A stretch of 64,000 nucleotides of DNA from Candidozyma auris (taxonomy: Eukaryota > Ascomycota > Pichiomycetes > Serinales > Metschnikowiaceae). Location: NCBI RefSeq assembly GCF_003013715.1, contig NC_072814.1:1860001-1924000 (forward strand), in the 5' to 3' direction. Below the pieces are notes generated by a model. That model was not told the origin of the DNA. It did no database searches and saw only the letters and a list, made by a program, of their open reading frames with translations. Below, in pieces: positions 19,001 through 28,552 of this stretch; position 1 is the stretch's first letter; each line of letters starts with the position of its first letter. Position numbers and translations under genes: made by a program.

Positions 19001-19765
19001 GGCTTTGCGATCCGCAGGCTCCACAACAATGTGGAGTTTCGAGGAGTCAATGCCTTGGCTGTGGAGAGTCTTATCGAGCAAATTAGGAGTCACTAAGCTC
19101 TTGCGCCCTGGAGAATCGATGAAGCTGCTCACAGGTACCAGTGAGGGCATCTCTCTAGCAGCGTTGGCATCGACAAACCACAAACGTATGGGAACCGTTG
19201 CTCTTGGGTTTTTGTGAATCTGGCTTCGGACAGCATCTTCTAGCTGCTGAAAAGTGCTTGTCAGGGACAAGGAGAAGGCCATGCGGCTATGTAATACCGA
19301 GCTGTATCTGTTTCTGGTGACTCCCGTGGACTCTTTGGAGAGCACATGAAGAATGAAAAGAGGAGGGTTTCTCTCAATGGAAACGGCGCCTGACGCCTCG
19401 TCCACAAGCATAGTCCTTGCCACAGGCCCACCTGTGATGCCAAAGTGCTGGATCAAGCTGTGGAAGAGCTCTGGAGAGATGGCAAGCGCCGGAGGACTCT
19501 GGTCTTCTGGTAACATGGCGCCATGGTCATCAACAAGCGGTCTGCAGTCGATCTTGCCCAACTGTTGCACCAACTCCTGAACAGACAGCGCCTCTGTCGA
19601 GCACAATTTCTCCCAGAACTGTCGAGGGATGATGTTCCAGACATCGCCGTGCTTGGGCGTAGCCAGAATGAGTTGGTCCCATTTCAGGCGAAGATCAGCC
19701 AAGGTAAAGGCGGCATCCTCCTCCGGCATGGGCTCCAGCGGTGGCGTTTCAAACTCCTCCAGCAT
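16022..19765 (-). CDS. UBP12: Ubiquitin-specific protease Ubp12
   Basis: 1247 residues, with an ATG at 19765; S. cerevisiae Ubp12 is 1254. It removes ubiquitin from substrates (in yeast including mitofusin Fzo1 and Gpa1) in cytoplasm and nucleus. The N-terminal DUSP domain is at about residues 22-135. The USP catalytic core starts with the Cys box GLSNLGNTCYMNSALQCL (nucleophile near residue 290) and QQQDSQEFVSWLLDALHEDL. It ends with the His box LGGGHYTAYAKN and WYYFNDSGV, with a zinc-binding CPLCNKE / CPRCKDHK pair in between. A long acidic insert (about residues 680-900) splits the core, as is normal for Ubp12/USP15-type enzymes. The C-terminus has an Ala/Gln/Glu-rich coiled coil and a Ser/acidic tail. 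All key residues are present. Confidence 0.95.
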   Translation of the reverse strand: MLEEFETPPLEPMPEEDAAFTLADLRLKWDQLILATPKHGDVWNIIPRQFWEKLCSTEALSVQELVQQLGKIDCRPLVDDHGAMLPEDQSPPALAISPELFHSLIQHFGITGGPVARTMLVDEASGAVSIERNPPLFILHVLSKESTGVTRNRYSSVLHSRMAFSLSLTSTFQQLEDAVRSQIHKNPRATVPIRLWFVDANAAREMPSLVPVSSFIDSPGRKSLVTPNLLDKTLHSQGIDSSKLHIVVEPADRKAFLVDVYLESHMEVLDYNTITSSGGRCGLSNLGNTCYMNSALQCLTHIPELNYYFFFDLYQKELNTSNPLGYKGDVAVAFSSLLHKLYGSASHSAVTPREFKYTVGRHSSIFHGFQQQDSQEFVSWLLDALHEDLNRIHQKPYCEKPELKDEDVNNPEAIKQLAITCWDQYKKRNDSVIVDLFTGMYQSTLVCPLCNKESMTFDPFNDLTLPLPVNKKWFHELIIVDLSPDRSSGRKPISKLEVELNKSSNFEDLIGYLSSFLNVPSKDLFLFELFSNYFYRDFQENSAASKFYPINELISDNDIIVAYIIPHDPENDVILPVLNTVQDEDASYDVAEPFGIPLFVTLNKNRDVYSFGTIRRKLEQTVKILSNADIEAKYMELKGSLTGSRFTAESFPLLRDEKLAVDADMVEAETEPENDDGYDSDISMSHPEVGADYGFTIKYYEEDGSRHVPTRGPRRYQQGLRPRYQLMLLEENDTSKRPIYVPQGRPSFLKLPLLATKLPELKRKYYHYPAYAAEVQKSDVIEAADGEIELVAQDSDRRSLTPIRTDSEQKGEVKELDDDESGSNYCELQLLLASDTIERHAPPAVPPSETGHEAGSEISSPPAYENPEAELMKIKEPKPVLVDSKTTLVCEWDLLIFKQFFKDREQQAWEDITSIPNPVLENNKRKLALQQKSTVSLYDCLSNFSTPEVLGEQDLWYCPRCKDHKRATKTIQIWSTGDILTIHLKRFSSARAFSDKINMVVDFPIEGLDMSNYVQAESEEPLIYDLVAVDNHYGGLGGGHYTAYAKNFRDQKWYYFNDSGVNEVNDPREAVKGAAYLLFYKKRKSSAFAGGRSVEHLLNEGRQSFELKLEHLRRQVLAVRQQVQLYDQARDEVLQQAEAKAEADRQRAATAAQQNCNESQDAAPLSSSSSEDDLYEDNPTIVKKERPTSIEQPNADYEILRKQRLLSKGVDLPRSVHINHDYSSSVSNVASPTGDVESPTKDFPGAP

Positions 19766-20796
19766 GCTTGAAATTGGTCTGTCTAAACAGTACTATTCTA
19801 TATTCAAGTTACCGGACGCGATGCTAGATCTATTGCGCTAGCTGTTTTGGCGATCTTGCTCGTAGTTTAGGTGTAGATACAAGTCGCGCAGCCCTTGACA
19901 AAGACTGGAGAGGATGAGAGCCAAAGAAAGTGCCAGAAGATGACTGTTGAAAAAAATGCAGGGGGCGAGAGATTTTGAAGGTGACTTGTCCACTGAGTAC
20001 TTTTTGAAGCGAAGGAATTATTGGTCAGATGGTGGTTCAATGGAATTGTAATGCGGTGTGATCTTAACAATTAGTCGCTGCCAATTGAGGTAGTGGAGGA
20101 CCCCACGACGAAAGCATGCAAATGCAGATGAAGAATATGCAATTGGGCAGTGAAAGATTTGAGTGTGTTAGGATCTGCTTTAACTTATAAAAACTGAAGC
20201 CAGGAGAAAGTGCTTGTGTATTGTGTTAGAGCCTTGGAGGCTCCCCACAGAGTGTTGTAGAAGGCTAACATATGAAGAATACTAGAGGATGAAAGGGAGT
20301 GTCAATTGCACAGTTTCTGCCTCGAACATAGGTGATAATCCTTATATTAACATCTTCAGGTTGCAGTTATCCAATAAGTCCCATTATAAAGTGCCAGGAT
20401 ACTGTAAAGAGAAATGGCCGCGAAAACGAGCAAGAGCTGTCAGACAACCGATGCAACCGAGACGTAAAGATCTATTTATGAGAGAAATAAACAGAGAGAG
20501 AGAGAAAAGACTCAAAACGGCAACCTTGCTGCGCAAACTACTACGAAAATTCACCTTCCTCTATTACCTGGCAAGAACAGGCTCTATCAATTGGATGCGT
20601 TGTCTATGCGCTAGCGCACTTAGCACTCCATTGATACACAGACTATAGGCAAAGCAATGCCATCAAAACCTTGCTTTGAAGCTAATAAGTCACATCTTCA
20701 TCAAATGAATTGAGCGTGGCCAATAGTGGTGCCTTTTGGTTTTTTGTAAGATGCCCCCGCATACCCCAGATACACCCTCCACATAATGCTTAAGCG

Positions 20797-20807
20797 TTTT
20801 GCAGCCA
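20797..20807 (-). promoter_or_regulatory. Recurrent motif TGGYTGCRAAA, copy 6
   Basis: TGGCTGCAAAA on the minus strand, 420 bp upstream of the BPH1 ATG. Confidence 0.45.
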
Positions 20808-21121
20808 TTCGAGTGAGTCACACAGAAAAGGATAACCAGGATGCAGACAACAAGATCTGAGTAATACAAGCGTAGAAAACTTCAAATAGTGCTCTAGGGT
20901 CATATAATTCGAAATACAATACCATAAATATCTCATTGAAGTTACATGTGCGTGCAGTGGTGGAACCGAGTGAACTGATAGTATAAATGTGAGCGATACG
21001 GATGATCTTGATCCCGCCATAGAGTGAATCGATGATCAGGAGATTGGAAGCTTCAGTTTACCATCCTTTATTATCCAAAAGTATAAAATTTCTTGCAAAT
21101 AGATCCTTCGACTATCTGGTT

Positions 21122-21127
21122 CACGTG
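21122..21127 (+). promoter_or_regulatory. CACGTG (Cbf1-type) box upstream of BPH1
   Basis: TCACGTGAT about 100 bp before the BPH1 ATG, identical to the box in front of RRP43. Confidence 0.4.
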
Positions 21128-21226
21128 ATCAAGCCCCCCTCCCCCACGCTTATCAAATAGCACCTATACTCATAGTTGACAGACAGCACTGGTAAAAGAG
21201 GATACTTGAGTGATAGCGAAGATAAA

Positions 21227-24200
21227 ATGGCCGAAGACCTCGAGTCAATCAGCTCGCCAGATACAGAAATCATTGACCATGTGGTCAAAAAAGTTCTTTC
21301 AAACTACACAATTGACGAAGAGATCTTGTCCCAGTGGCTGACTGAGCTAGCGGACGTGGTCAACGACCCACCCCATTTGGTGTCTGCGATTCAAAATACA
21401 GTGATAATCCTGTTGCCTCTTGAGAACAGATACTTTGAAAAGAGTCACCAAGTTGAATGGTCAAAGTGCATATCAATGCTCAATAAACTAGATACAGAGG
21501 TCTATGGTGATTTTAAACAAGTCATGTACGAGCTCTTGGTCCAGGCGATCCGCTCTTACACTGCTAGACTTCAATTGCACTCAATTGGTGTTACTGATAT
21601 GCTTATAGCTGACTATCTTGGCAATCTCGACGATGCATACCTTCAGCAGAAGACCGTGCTTCTATCTATGATGATAGAGGTAGGGTGCTCGGTCAAAAAC
21701 CTCAAAGCACTACTCGCCCCGCTCCTTTTGAGCTCAGCCAAATTCAAAGCTTCCCACAAAGCAGTGTTGCTCGATTTGCTCACATTCATCGCTCGAGAAT
21801 TTCCTTCCCATTTCTCGTCACTCACGTTCAATAGCTTTCGGAATAAGAACCTACTGCTTCCTTTAGTCAGAGACTTCGAGTCAAAAGGATTCACGATACT
21901 GAGCTGGTTTAAGGTAGAAATTCCCATTCCTAATGAGGAGATGGACGAATTTACTGTGATACCGCTCTTCCTGCTTGACTCCTCCAGCAATGCTTCAACG
22001 TCTATCCGTATTCAATTGTTAAATTACACGCAGTTCATGGTCGAGGTCATTGATACATCGACTGGGTCAAGGATGCAGTTTTCCTTCAACCAACATCTAG
22101 ATCTACTGAGCAGCGCCAATCAAGGCTTCACAATGTTCACCTTGACGTTCGATTCCTTGCACAACATCAATCTCTTTATCAATGGTCAAAAAAGCGAGTC
22201 GATACCATGCTCCTCTCTCACCAAAAAAATTTCTACCTGGAACAAACTATATATCGGAGTTCCTTCATCAGACGAATATCCCGCTCACAAAATCAGGGAT
22301 GAGCTCCGGATAAAAGACCTCATCGTTCTTGACTGCCCAATGAACGAGCAGTGGGTATTGACTTTGTATGCCTTGGGGGTAAGCTTCAACTGGAACCTGA
22401 AAAATCTTGAAGATGAAGTGATTCCTGACCTTTTCAACCACTTGAACCCCTCTTATCTTGCAGATTTGGGAGTTCAATTTAATTCTTTGAGTACTGAGAG
22501 TATATCTAGATCGAAATTTCTGAGACGACAAGCCGGATATCATCTGAAGCATAGTTCCTATTCAGAAGTTTTTGAAAAGCCAGAGATCATCAGGTTATTG
22601 ATCGGACTGAAATTCAGCAAGTCAAATGTCCTTTTTGACAGCAATGATCCATCTCTCATCGATCATGTGCAAAAGCTGAAGAGTATTGAATGTATTGCAC
22701 ACTCACCTGAATCTCTTAATGGCGGACTCTATTGCCTTGGGGGAGCAAGCTTTCTTTTGGCTCTCATAGAATCTATTTCGAGTGACATCAATCTTGAAAG
22801 CTCACAGCGAGATGAGCTCACCTTCAAAGCAGTAGAGTTCATTCTTGAATGCTTGAAGAATAGCTGGAGAATTTACAAAGAATTCGAGAAGAATGATGGA
22901 TTTTGTATACTCACGCTTCTATTGAAGCAATACAAACAGCAATTTAACAGGCGTCTCGCTTTTGAAGGGAGTTTATTGGAGGTGTTCGAGAGCTTCTCGG
23001 GGTTCTCTATTCAAAACAGAGATGGCTTCATCAAGGACTCTTTGGCGTTCAAGTATTTGGTGCTCGACTTTCAACTTTATGATGGATCAGTTGACCAAGA
23101 ACTTTTGAAAGATTCTATTGTTGAGATGGTCAGATCTACAAATCACAAGAGTCATAATCTAAGAGTGCTTTCCAAGCTCAAGCTTCTAAGGCGTCTCGTT
23201 CATTATATGGAATTTAAGCTTCTCAACAGACTGGCTACTGATAAGGAAATCGACGACTTCACTGCGATCCTTTCTGCCATCTTACGTACTGATATTTCCC
23301 TCGATACGATAAGATCTTTCTCATATTTTATCATTTTTGCTTTATACAGAAATGAAGAGAATGGACTTACATCAAGAAAAATAGGCTTTGCTGCCTTGGA
23401 GTCACTTTCTAGACAGCTATGCGATCCTGGATCATCGACCAAACAATTAAAGAAATTTTCTAGAGCACTCACTATACATTGGCTTCTTCTTTTACTCAGT
23501 ACCAAGTCTGCTGATGATGAACAAGAAGCCAAAGCATTCGACAAAAAAATTGTTTACCATGGTTTGATACTTCTTATCCGCCTCTTGAGGATCTTAGGAC
23601 CCAGAATTCTGAAGCGTTTCTTTCACAATAGTCGCGGACTTGACGTCTTGACTAATACCCTCAAAAGTTGGTGGAGTGATGATAAAATAATAAGCCTCAT
23701 ATTTTTAGCAAGTTTTGGTTTGGATGGGTTGTGCGAGAATTATACTACATCTACTCTTCCACAATACCTAGAGCTTGATAAAGTCAGAGTCATCAAAAAG
23801 CTTGTCGCACCTGAGTTCATGCTATTGTTGAATAACATGGCACTCAGTGCCGTTTATGATTTGAGTGTTAGACAAGGAAAGGTTCTCAGCGTCCCAAATT
23901 CTCCTTTAAGATCACAGCGAAAGAAGCTGCAAGAAGATGAGCAATTTGCTATCACCTTCAACGCAATACATCTCATCAATCAATATATTGAGGTAATCAA
24001 GATTGGATTCAGAGATTCTCCTGCTCTTGCCTCCCACTTCACAAGCAAGGATTGGTTAGAAGGCATTATAGAGTTGCAAGGTCACCTCAAGTTATCGATA
24101 GAGTGGCCTAACTCCACCTTTACCAAAAGTTTTAAGAGCTCTTTGGAGAATTTGACAACTGCTTTAAGCGAGATATTTATTTCTAAGCTCGCTGAAGTCA

Positions 24201-27200
24201 GACAAATCTTCAATATTTTGGAAGCTGTTAATGAGAGCACTTTAAAGATGATCCTTGACTCAATCTTTCCAAGAATATTTCGACATTTCAATCAATTTTT
24301 TCTTACATCCGACATTATACAAAGAGAGGAAAGTTATTTAGATGGGATGTCAGAGCTCTTGTTATTTTACTTCGAACACTTCATCGACCTAAATTACTAT
24401 GCAAGTGATCAGGACATGGACACTTTCATCAATGCTGCTTTAAATGTTCTTGAGAGTAACCAAGTTTCAAAGCGACGCCAGAGCAGTCAGCAGAGGTTGA
24501 AGCTGATCACAGGTCAAATGATGGTTTTTAAGCTTTCTAAATTGCCCTACCACTTTTCTGATGCATCTGACAGTACGGTAGAAGACGAGCGCAAAGAACA
24601 GCTTGACGAGGTAGTGAAGTTCCTACTCTACAAGCAAATCATTTTTCTAGACGAAGAAGTCTTGAATAACACTCTTTTAGCTCAAGTGTTTGAGATGTTG
24701 ATGGTGCTGTTTACGAAGTTGAAACCTTCAAAGCAAACTGAAATTGGTGAACATTTCATCAACTTCTTGAGAGCAGCATACATAATGCGTGAGGGAACTT
24801 TCAGCAGTGTGATTGACCAGCTTACAAGTGCCTCGGATTACACTAACTCTGGTAATCTCATTCAGCAATTTCTCGACATCTTGGTATCGCGAAATGACGA
24901 AGATATCATCAAGCACATCCAGCGGTATCCGGCGATCAAGCACATTTTTGCCAAAAACCTTCATTTTAGAATGAGCAAGCTCAAGGATGTGGGCAAGATT
25001 TCTGTGCTCGAAATGATCAGAGTGATGCTCAATAACGGTGGTCGCCTTGGATACATGGACACCGTCTACATCAAGACTTTCGAAAGGGATTGTGAAAAGT
25101 TAAGGGTTAAAATCATCAATGAGGAATTGACAAATCATCTACGCGAATTGCAAGACATCGATGATAACAATAAATATTATTCCACCTCATTTTCTGCCAT
25201 GAGGAGCGAAGTTGCCCGACTCTTCTTTGAAGAACTGATTCTTGAGCAAAGCTACATGCTCGACTACATCGAAGGTACCGATAGAATGAGAAAGCTTTTA
25301 GTCATCGAAAACCAGTTAGCGGATAGCGACAAGCTCTCATATTCGATCGATATTCCAGTCAAGAAGATGAAGACTGTGGAAATGAACACGAGCGACTTTG
25401 AGAGCTACGAGTACGCCATCTCCCAAGCGAACGTTGGCGAGCTTAGTCTTGTGGATGCACCGGAAGAGGATTTTGAGGAGATTGAAGCTCCTTCAGAGAA
25501 CAATGGAACCGAGACGACAGAGTTCGATGATAGAAATCGAAGAGTTCTCCGCAGTTTGTTCTTGGGAGATCACATCCAGAATGTCTGGAATATCTCCAGA
25601 ATTAATGGTCTTGAGATAATAGAGAGCTTGATGATTCTAGGAAATACCCATCTTTACCTCATTGAGAATTACTTCCATTGTGAGGAAGGAAACGTAATTG
25701 AGGCTACGGATGCGCCACTTGAGCTCAGGGATCCGTATCTTCAACTAATCAATGACCAGTCAGCACTCACAAATAGCACTAAAGCAAAACCACATCGCAC
25801 GAAGAGCTGGTCTATCGAAAGTTTGAGTTCAATCACAAAGAGAAAATTCTTGCTTCGAGACATTGCGCTTGAAATGTTCTTTAGTGATGGTGCCAGCATC
25901 TTGATTACCTGTCTCTCGACCAAGGTGAGAAATGTTATTCACAGTAAACTTCAGCCGTATGCATCAGGAAGAGGCTTGGATAAGGAGTTGGCTATTACAT
26001 TGGAGCAGTCGTCTCACATGTCGCATAGCAACTCTCGGTCCTCCAACACCTCATTGACTTCAAGACTCACATCGGCATTTACTCACAATTTCAATGCCAC
26101 AGGCTCAGGTATTGCCAGCGCCACTAAAAAATGGCAGCAAGGGGAGATGTCAAACTTCTATTATTTGATGATTGTCAATACCTTGGCAGGTCGCACATTC
26201 AATGATTTGACTCAATACCCAGTTTTTCCTTGGGTTTTGGCGGATTACGACAGCGAGGAAATAGATCTATCTGATCCCAGAGTATACCGTGATTTGGCGA
26301 AGCCAATGGGAGCACAAACACCATCTCGTGCACAGCAATTTGCAGAGAGATATGAAGCCCTTGAAAGCTTGGATGATCCACGCTCCCCACCCTTCCACTA
26401 TGGTACTCACTATTCATCGGCGATGATCGTATCTTCATACATGATACGCTTGAAGCCATACGTGCAATCGTATCTACTTCTTCAAGGTGGGAAATTTGAC
26501 CATTCCGATCGCCTATTCTACTCGATTCAGAAGGCATGGCTCTCAGCATCCCAAGACAACACTACAGATGTACGGGAATTGACTCCTGAATTTTTTTATC
26601 TTCCAGACTTCCTCGAAAATCAGAATAACTTTGAGTTTGGCATATTGCAAAATGGAAAGGTTGTCAACGATGTCGAACTTCCGAAGTGGGCTAAAGGAGA
26701 TCCAAAGATTTTTGTGTCCCGAAACCGAGAGGCCTTGGAAAGCCCATATGTTTCTGCGAATTTGCATAAGTGGATAGACTTGATCTTTGGGTATAAACAA
26801 ACTGGCGAGGAAGCAGTGGAGTCCCTCAACGTGTTTCACCACCTGTCATACGATGGAGCAGTAAATTTGGACGATGTTGTTGATGATGTCGAGAGGAGAG
26901 CGGTGATTGGAATGATCAATAATTTTGGCCAAACACCTATTCGGATATTCAACAAACCACACGCAAAACGAGAAGTTTTGAACAATCCAGATCTGTATTT
27001 GCAAGTGTTAACACAGGGCGCACATGCAAACACGACGTTCGAGTCTAAACTCAACATGCCTATCGAGAAGCTCGAAATCAGTGGTAAGACGAAAAAGTGG
27101 ATTGGCCGGCCCTCATGTGTGTCTTCGGAAGACGAACTCTTGATTCGCAAGCCGCTGCTGCACATTCTGAAAGTCGGCAGCGGACTGCTTATCATCAACA

Positions 27201-27970
27201 CTTCCCTTTTCATGAACCTACACCTGAGCAACATCACTGCGCTTGTACAATTGAGCGGCAAAGTTTTCGTCACTGGAGCTCAAGACGGTGTCATTCTGGT
27301 GTGGAAGTATTTTGCCAAATCCCTGCCTACAGTGAGATTTCAGTATATTCTTCGTGGGCATGAAAGCGAGATTCGGACAATTAAGTACAGCAAAACATTC
27401 AAAGTTGGAGTCAGTCTTGACGAAGAGGAGAATGTGATAATGTGGGACTTCACCAGGTTCATGTTTGTACGGAAGCTTCGTTCCAGCTCGAACAAAAAAA
27501 GTGCCTCCCCCATACACATTGCCATCTCAAATGATACCGGGAATATCACCATCGCCAGCAGCAGTCGATACGCCAACATTGTTGATATCTACACTATCAA
27601 TGGGTCGCTCATCATGCAGAAGCAGTTGGAGCCTGGTAAAATTACTGCTGCCGCTTTTGCTAGTCTCAACGGAACACAAGTAAGCTCAAACGATGTACGT
27701 CATGCTTACTGGAATCATGAAATTGTGGCAGTCGCTTACGAAACCCCCAAAAAGATGCTACAGTTTTATGAGCTCGACTGTGATAGCAATGGCTGGAAAC
27801 TCCAGATTCTACAAAGTGTGCGTCTCGAGGAGCAAGTCTCGGGAGCTGTGACTGCATTGGAAGTGTTCAAGAGAGTTGAAATTGATAAGCATGACAAGCT
27901 TTGTCGAGGTCTGCTTGCCGCTGTGCTTGGTGACAGTCAAGGAAAGGTGTACGTCATTGCCGAGGCATGA
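21227..27970 (+). CDS. BPH1: Bph1, BEACH-WD40 protein (Beige/Chediak-Higashi family)
   Basis: 2247 residues from the ATG at 21227. The frame extends 17 codons upstream, but only from a TTG. The N-terminal 1400 residues are alpha-helical armadillo-like, with a concanavalin-A-like stretch at about residues 225-380. A PH-like BEACH-associated domain lies at about 1425-1600. The BEACH domain runs from about 1640 to 1930, with its hallmark opening MSNFYYLMIVNTLAGRTFND, then YPVFPWVLADY and PPFHYGTHYSSAMIV. The last 280 residues hold WD40 repeats (e.g. GAQDGVILVWKYF, RGHESEIRTIKYS). Known role: BEACH proteins control membrane traffic and lysosome or vacuole-related sorting; yeast Bph1 affects cell-wall and vacuolar protein sorting. 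Length fits the family (S. cerevisiae 2167). It is one uninterrupted frame. Confidence 0.95.
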   Translation: MAEDLESISSPDTEIIDHVVKKVLSNYTIDEEILSQWLTELADVVNDPPHLVSAIQNTVIILLPLENRYFEKSHQVEWSKCISMLNKLDTEVYGDFKQVMYELLVQAIRSYTARLQLHSIGVTDMLIADYLGNLDDAYLQQKTVLLSMMIEVGCSVKNLKALLAPLLLSSAKFKASHKAVLLDLLTFIAREFPSHFSSLTFNSFRNKNLLLPLVRDFESKGFTILSWFKVEIPIPNEEMDEFTVIPLFLLDSSSNASTSIRIQLLNYTQFMVEVIDTSTGSRMQFSFNQHLDLLSSANQGFTMFTLTFDSLHNINLFINGQKSESIPCSSLTKKISTWNKLYIGVPSSDEYPAHKIRDELRIKDLIVLDCPMNEQWVLTLYALGVSFNWNLKNLEDEVIPDLFNHLNPSYLADLGVQFNSLSTESISRSKFLRRQAGYHLKHSSYSEVFEKPEIIRLLIGLKFSKSNVLFDSNDPSLIDHVQKLKSIECIAHSPESLNGGLYCLGGASFLLALIESISSDINLESSQRDELTFKAVEFILECLKNSWRIYKEFEKNDGFCILTLLLKQYKQQFNRRLAFEGSLLEVFESFSGFSIQNRDGFIKDSLAFKYLVLDFQLYDGSVDQELLKDSIVEMVRSTNHKSHNLRVLSKLKLLRRLVHYMEFKLLNRLATDKEIDDFTAILSAILRTDISLDTIRSFSYFIIFALYRNEENGLTSRKIGFAALESLSRQLCDPGSSTKQLKKFSRALTIHWLLLLLSTKSADDEQEAKAFDKKIVYHGLILLIRLLRILGPRILKRFFHNSRGLDVLTNTLKSWWSDDKIISLIFLASFGLDGLCENYTTSTLPQYLELDKVRVIKKLVAPEFMLLLNNMALSAVYDLSVRQGKVLSVPNSPLRSQRKKLQEDEQFAITFNAIHLINQYIEVIKIGFRDSPALASHFTSKDWLEGIIELQGHLKLSIEWPNSTFTKSFKSSLENLTTALSEIFISKLAEVRQIFNILEAVNESTLKMILDSIFPRIFRHFNQFFLTSDIIQREESYLDGMSELLLFYFEHFIDLNYYASDQDMDTFINAALNVLESNQVSKRRQSSQQRLKLITGQMMVFKLSKLPYHFSDASDSTVEDERKEQLDEVVKFLLYKQIIFLDEEVLNNTLLAQVFEMLMVLFTKLKPSKQTEIGEHFINFLRAAYIMREGTFSSVIDQLTSASDYTNSGNLIQQFLDILVSRNDEDIIKHIQRYPAIKHIFAKNLHFRMSKLKDVGKISVLEMIRVMLNNGGRLGYMDTVYIKTFERDCEKLRVKIINEELTNHLRELQDIDDNNKYYSTSFSAMRSEVARLFFEELILEQSYMLDYIEGTDRMRKLLVIENQLADSDKLSYSIDIPVKKMKTVEMNTSDFESYEYAISQANVGELSLVDAPEEDFEEIEAPSENNGTETTEFDDRNRRVLRSLFLGDHIQNVWNISRINGLEIIESLMILGNTHLYLIENYFHCEEGNVIEATDAPLELRDPYLQLINDQSALTNSTKAKPHRTKSWSIESLSSITKRKFLLRDIALEMFFSDGASILITCLSTKVRNVIHSKLQPYASGRGLDKELAITLEQSSHMSHSNSRSSNTSLTSRLTSAFTHNFNATGSGIASATKKWQQGEMSNFYYLMIVNTLAGRTFNDLTQYPVFPWVLADYDSEEIDLSDPRVYRDLAKPMGAQTPSRAQQFAERYEALESLDDPRSPPFHYGTHYSSAMIVSSYMIRLKPYVQSYLLLQGGKFDHSDRLFYSIQKAWLSASQDNTTDVRELTPEFFYLPDFLENQNNFEFGILQNGKVVNDVELPKWAKGDPKIFVSRNREALESPYVSANLHKWIDLIFGYKQTGEEAVESLNVFHHLSYDGAVNLDDVVDDVERRAVIGMINNFGQTPIRIFNKPHAKREVLNNPDLYLQVLTQGAHANTTFESKLNMPIEKLEISGKTKKWIGRPSCVSSEDELLIRKPLLHILKVGSGLLIINTSLFMNLHLSNITALVQLSGKVFVTGAQDGVILVWKYFAKSLPTVRFQYILRGHESEIRTIKYSKTFKVGVSLDEEENVIMWDFTRFMFVRKLRSSSNKKSASPIHIAISNDTGNITIASSSRYANIVDIYTINGSLIMQKQLEPGKITAAAFASLNGTQVSSNDVRHAYWNHEIVAVAYETPKKMLQFYELDCDSNGWKLQILQSVRLEEQVSGAVTALEVFKRVEIDKHDKLCRGLLAAVLGDSQGKVYVIAEA

Positions 27971-28552
27971 AGGATACGAGGAAAACGGCGTTTGTACATG
28001 AGGCTCGAAGGACCCTTTGTGGGAGCTTTCAATAGTTGCTATCGGTGGAGATTGCAACCATTGCCAGGGTGAAAGAGAAGCTCGCCAAGGATTCCCCACT
28101 GAGGAAAAAGAAAATGAGGAAATGAAAAAAACAAAGAAAAACAAGAACATGATTGAATAGCGTTGCTAAAATCGTGTTGTTTTGATTGAATGATGAAATG
28201 GTTGCAAAAATAAAAAGCTTCATGATTATCGCGAGTCAGCTCAAAAGAGACCATCCAACGAACAAAGTGGAAACGGAATTTGTGCCACAGCGGCTCCATA
28301 CCACTTGTTAACGCAGCAATGGCCGAGTGTGTGCAGGATCGAGATTCTCAGATTCAGGCACCGGCCAAAAAAAACCAAGCCTCATCGGGGTAGACCTCGA
28401 AAGGAAAACAAGTGAGCCAAAAATACCAGCAAGGCACAGAAGCATCAAAAGTCTAACTGGCTCTGCCTCAGCCAAAAGCCTTTTCAATAACTACTGCTTA
28501 TTCTTTGCAATTCACCTACCCATCCCATTATTTGGTGGCTCCACTCGACGAT
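27971..28552. other. Intergenic: BPH1 3' region and SLY41 promoter
   Basis: 582 bases without a credible gene. It contains the recurrent motif TGGTTGCAAAA (28199-28209), 344 bp before the SLY41 ATG. A stretch near 28319 resembles a Ser/Leu tRNA A box but no T-arm follows. Confidence 0.5.
28199..28209 (+). promoter_or_regulatory. Recurrent motif TGGYTGCRAAA, copy 7
   Basis: TGGTTGCAAAA, 344 bp upstream of the SLY41-like start codon. Confidence 0.45.

Larger units (their letters stand above)
19766..21226. other. Divergent intergenic region UBP12 / BPH1
   Basis: 1.46 kb. A 119-codon ATG frame at 20289-20648 is Arg/Lys-rich and shows no recognisable domain, so I leave it out as a gene. The region contains one recurrent motif copy (20797) and a CACGTG box (21122). 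No tRNA or other RNA gene was recognised. Confidence 0.5.

Noticed and set aside
20289..20648. 119-codon ATG frame in the UBP12/BPH1 intergenic region
   Set aside because: Arg/Lys-rich, no family or signal recognised, and no support from neighbours; treated as chance.
28319..28375. tRNA-Ser/Leu-like A box (TGGCCGAGTG) before SLY41
   Set aside because: No T-arm with GGTTCGA and no acceptor pairing follow within tRNA distance.
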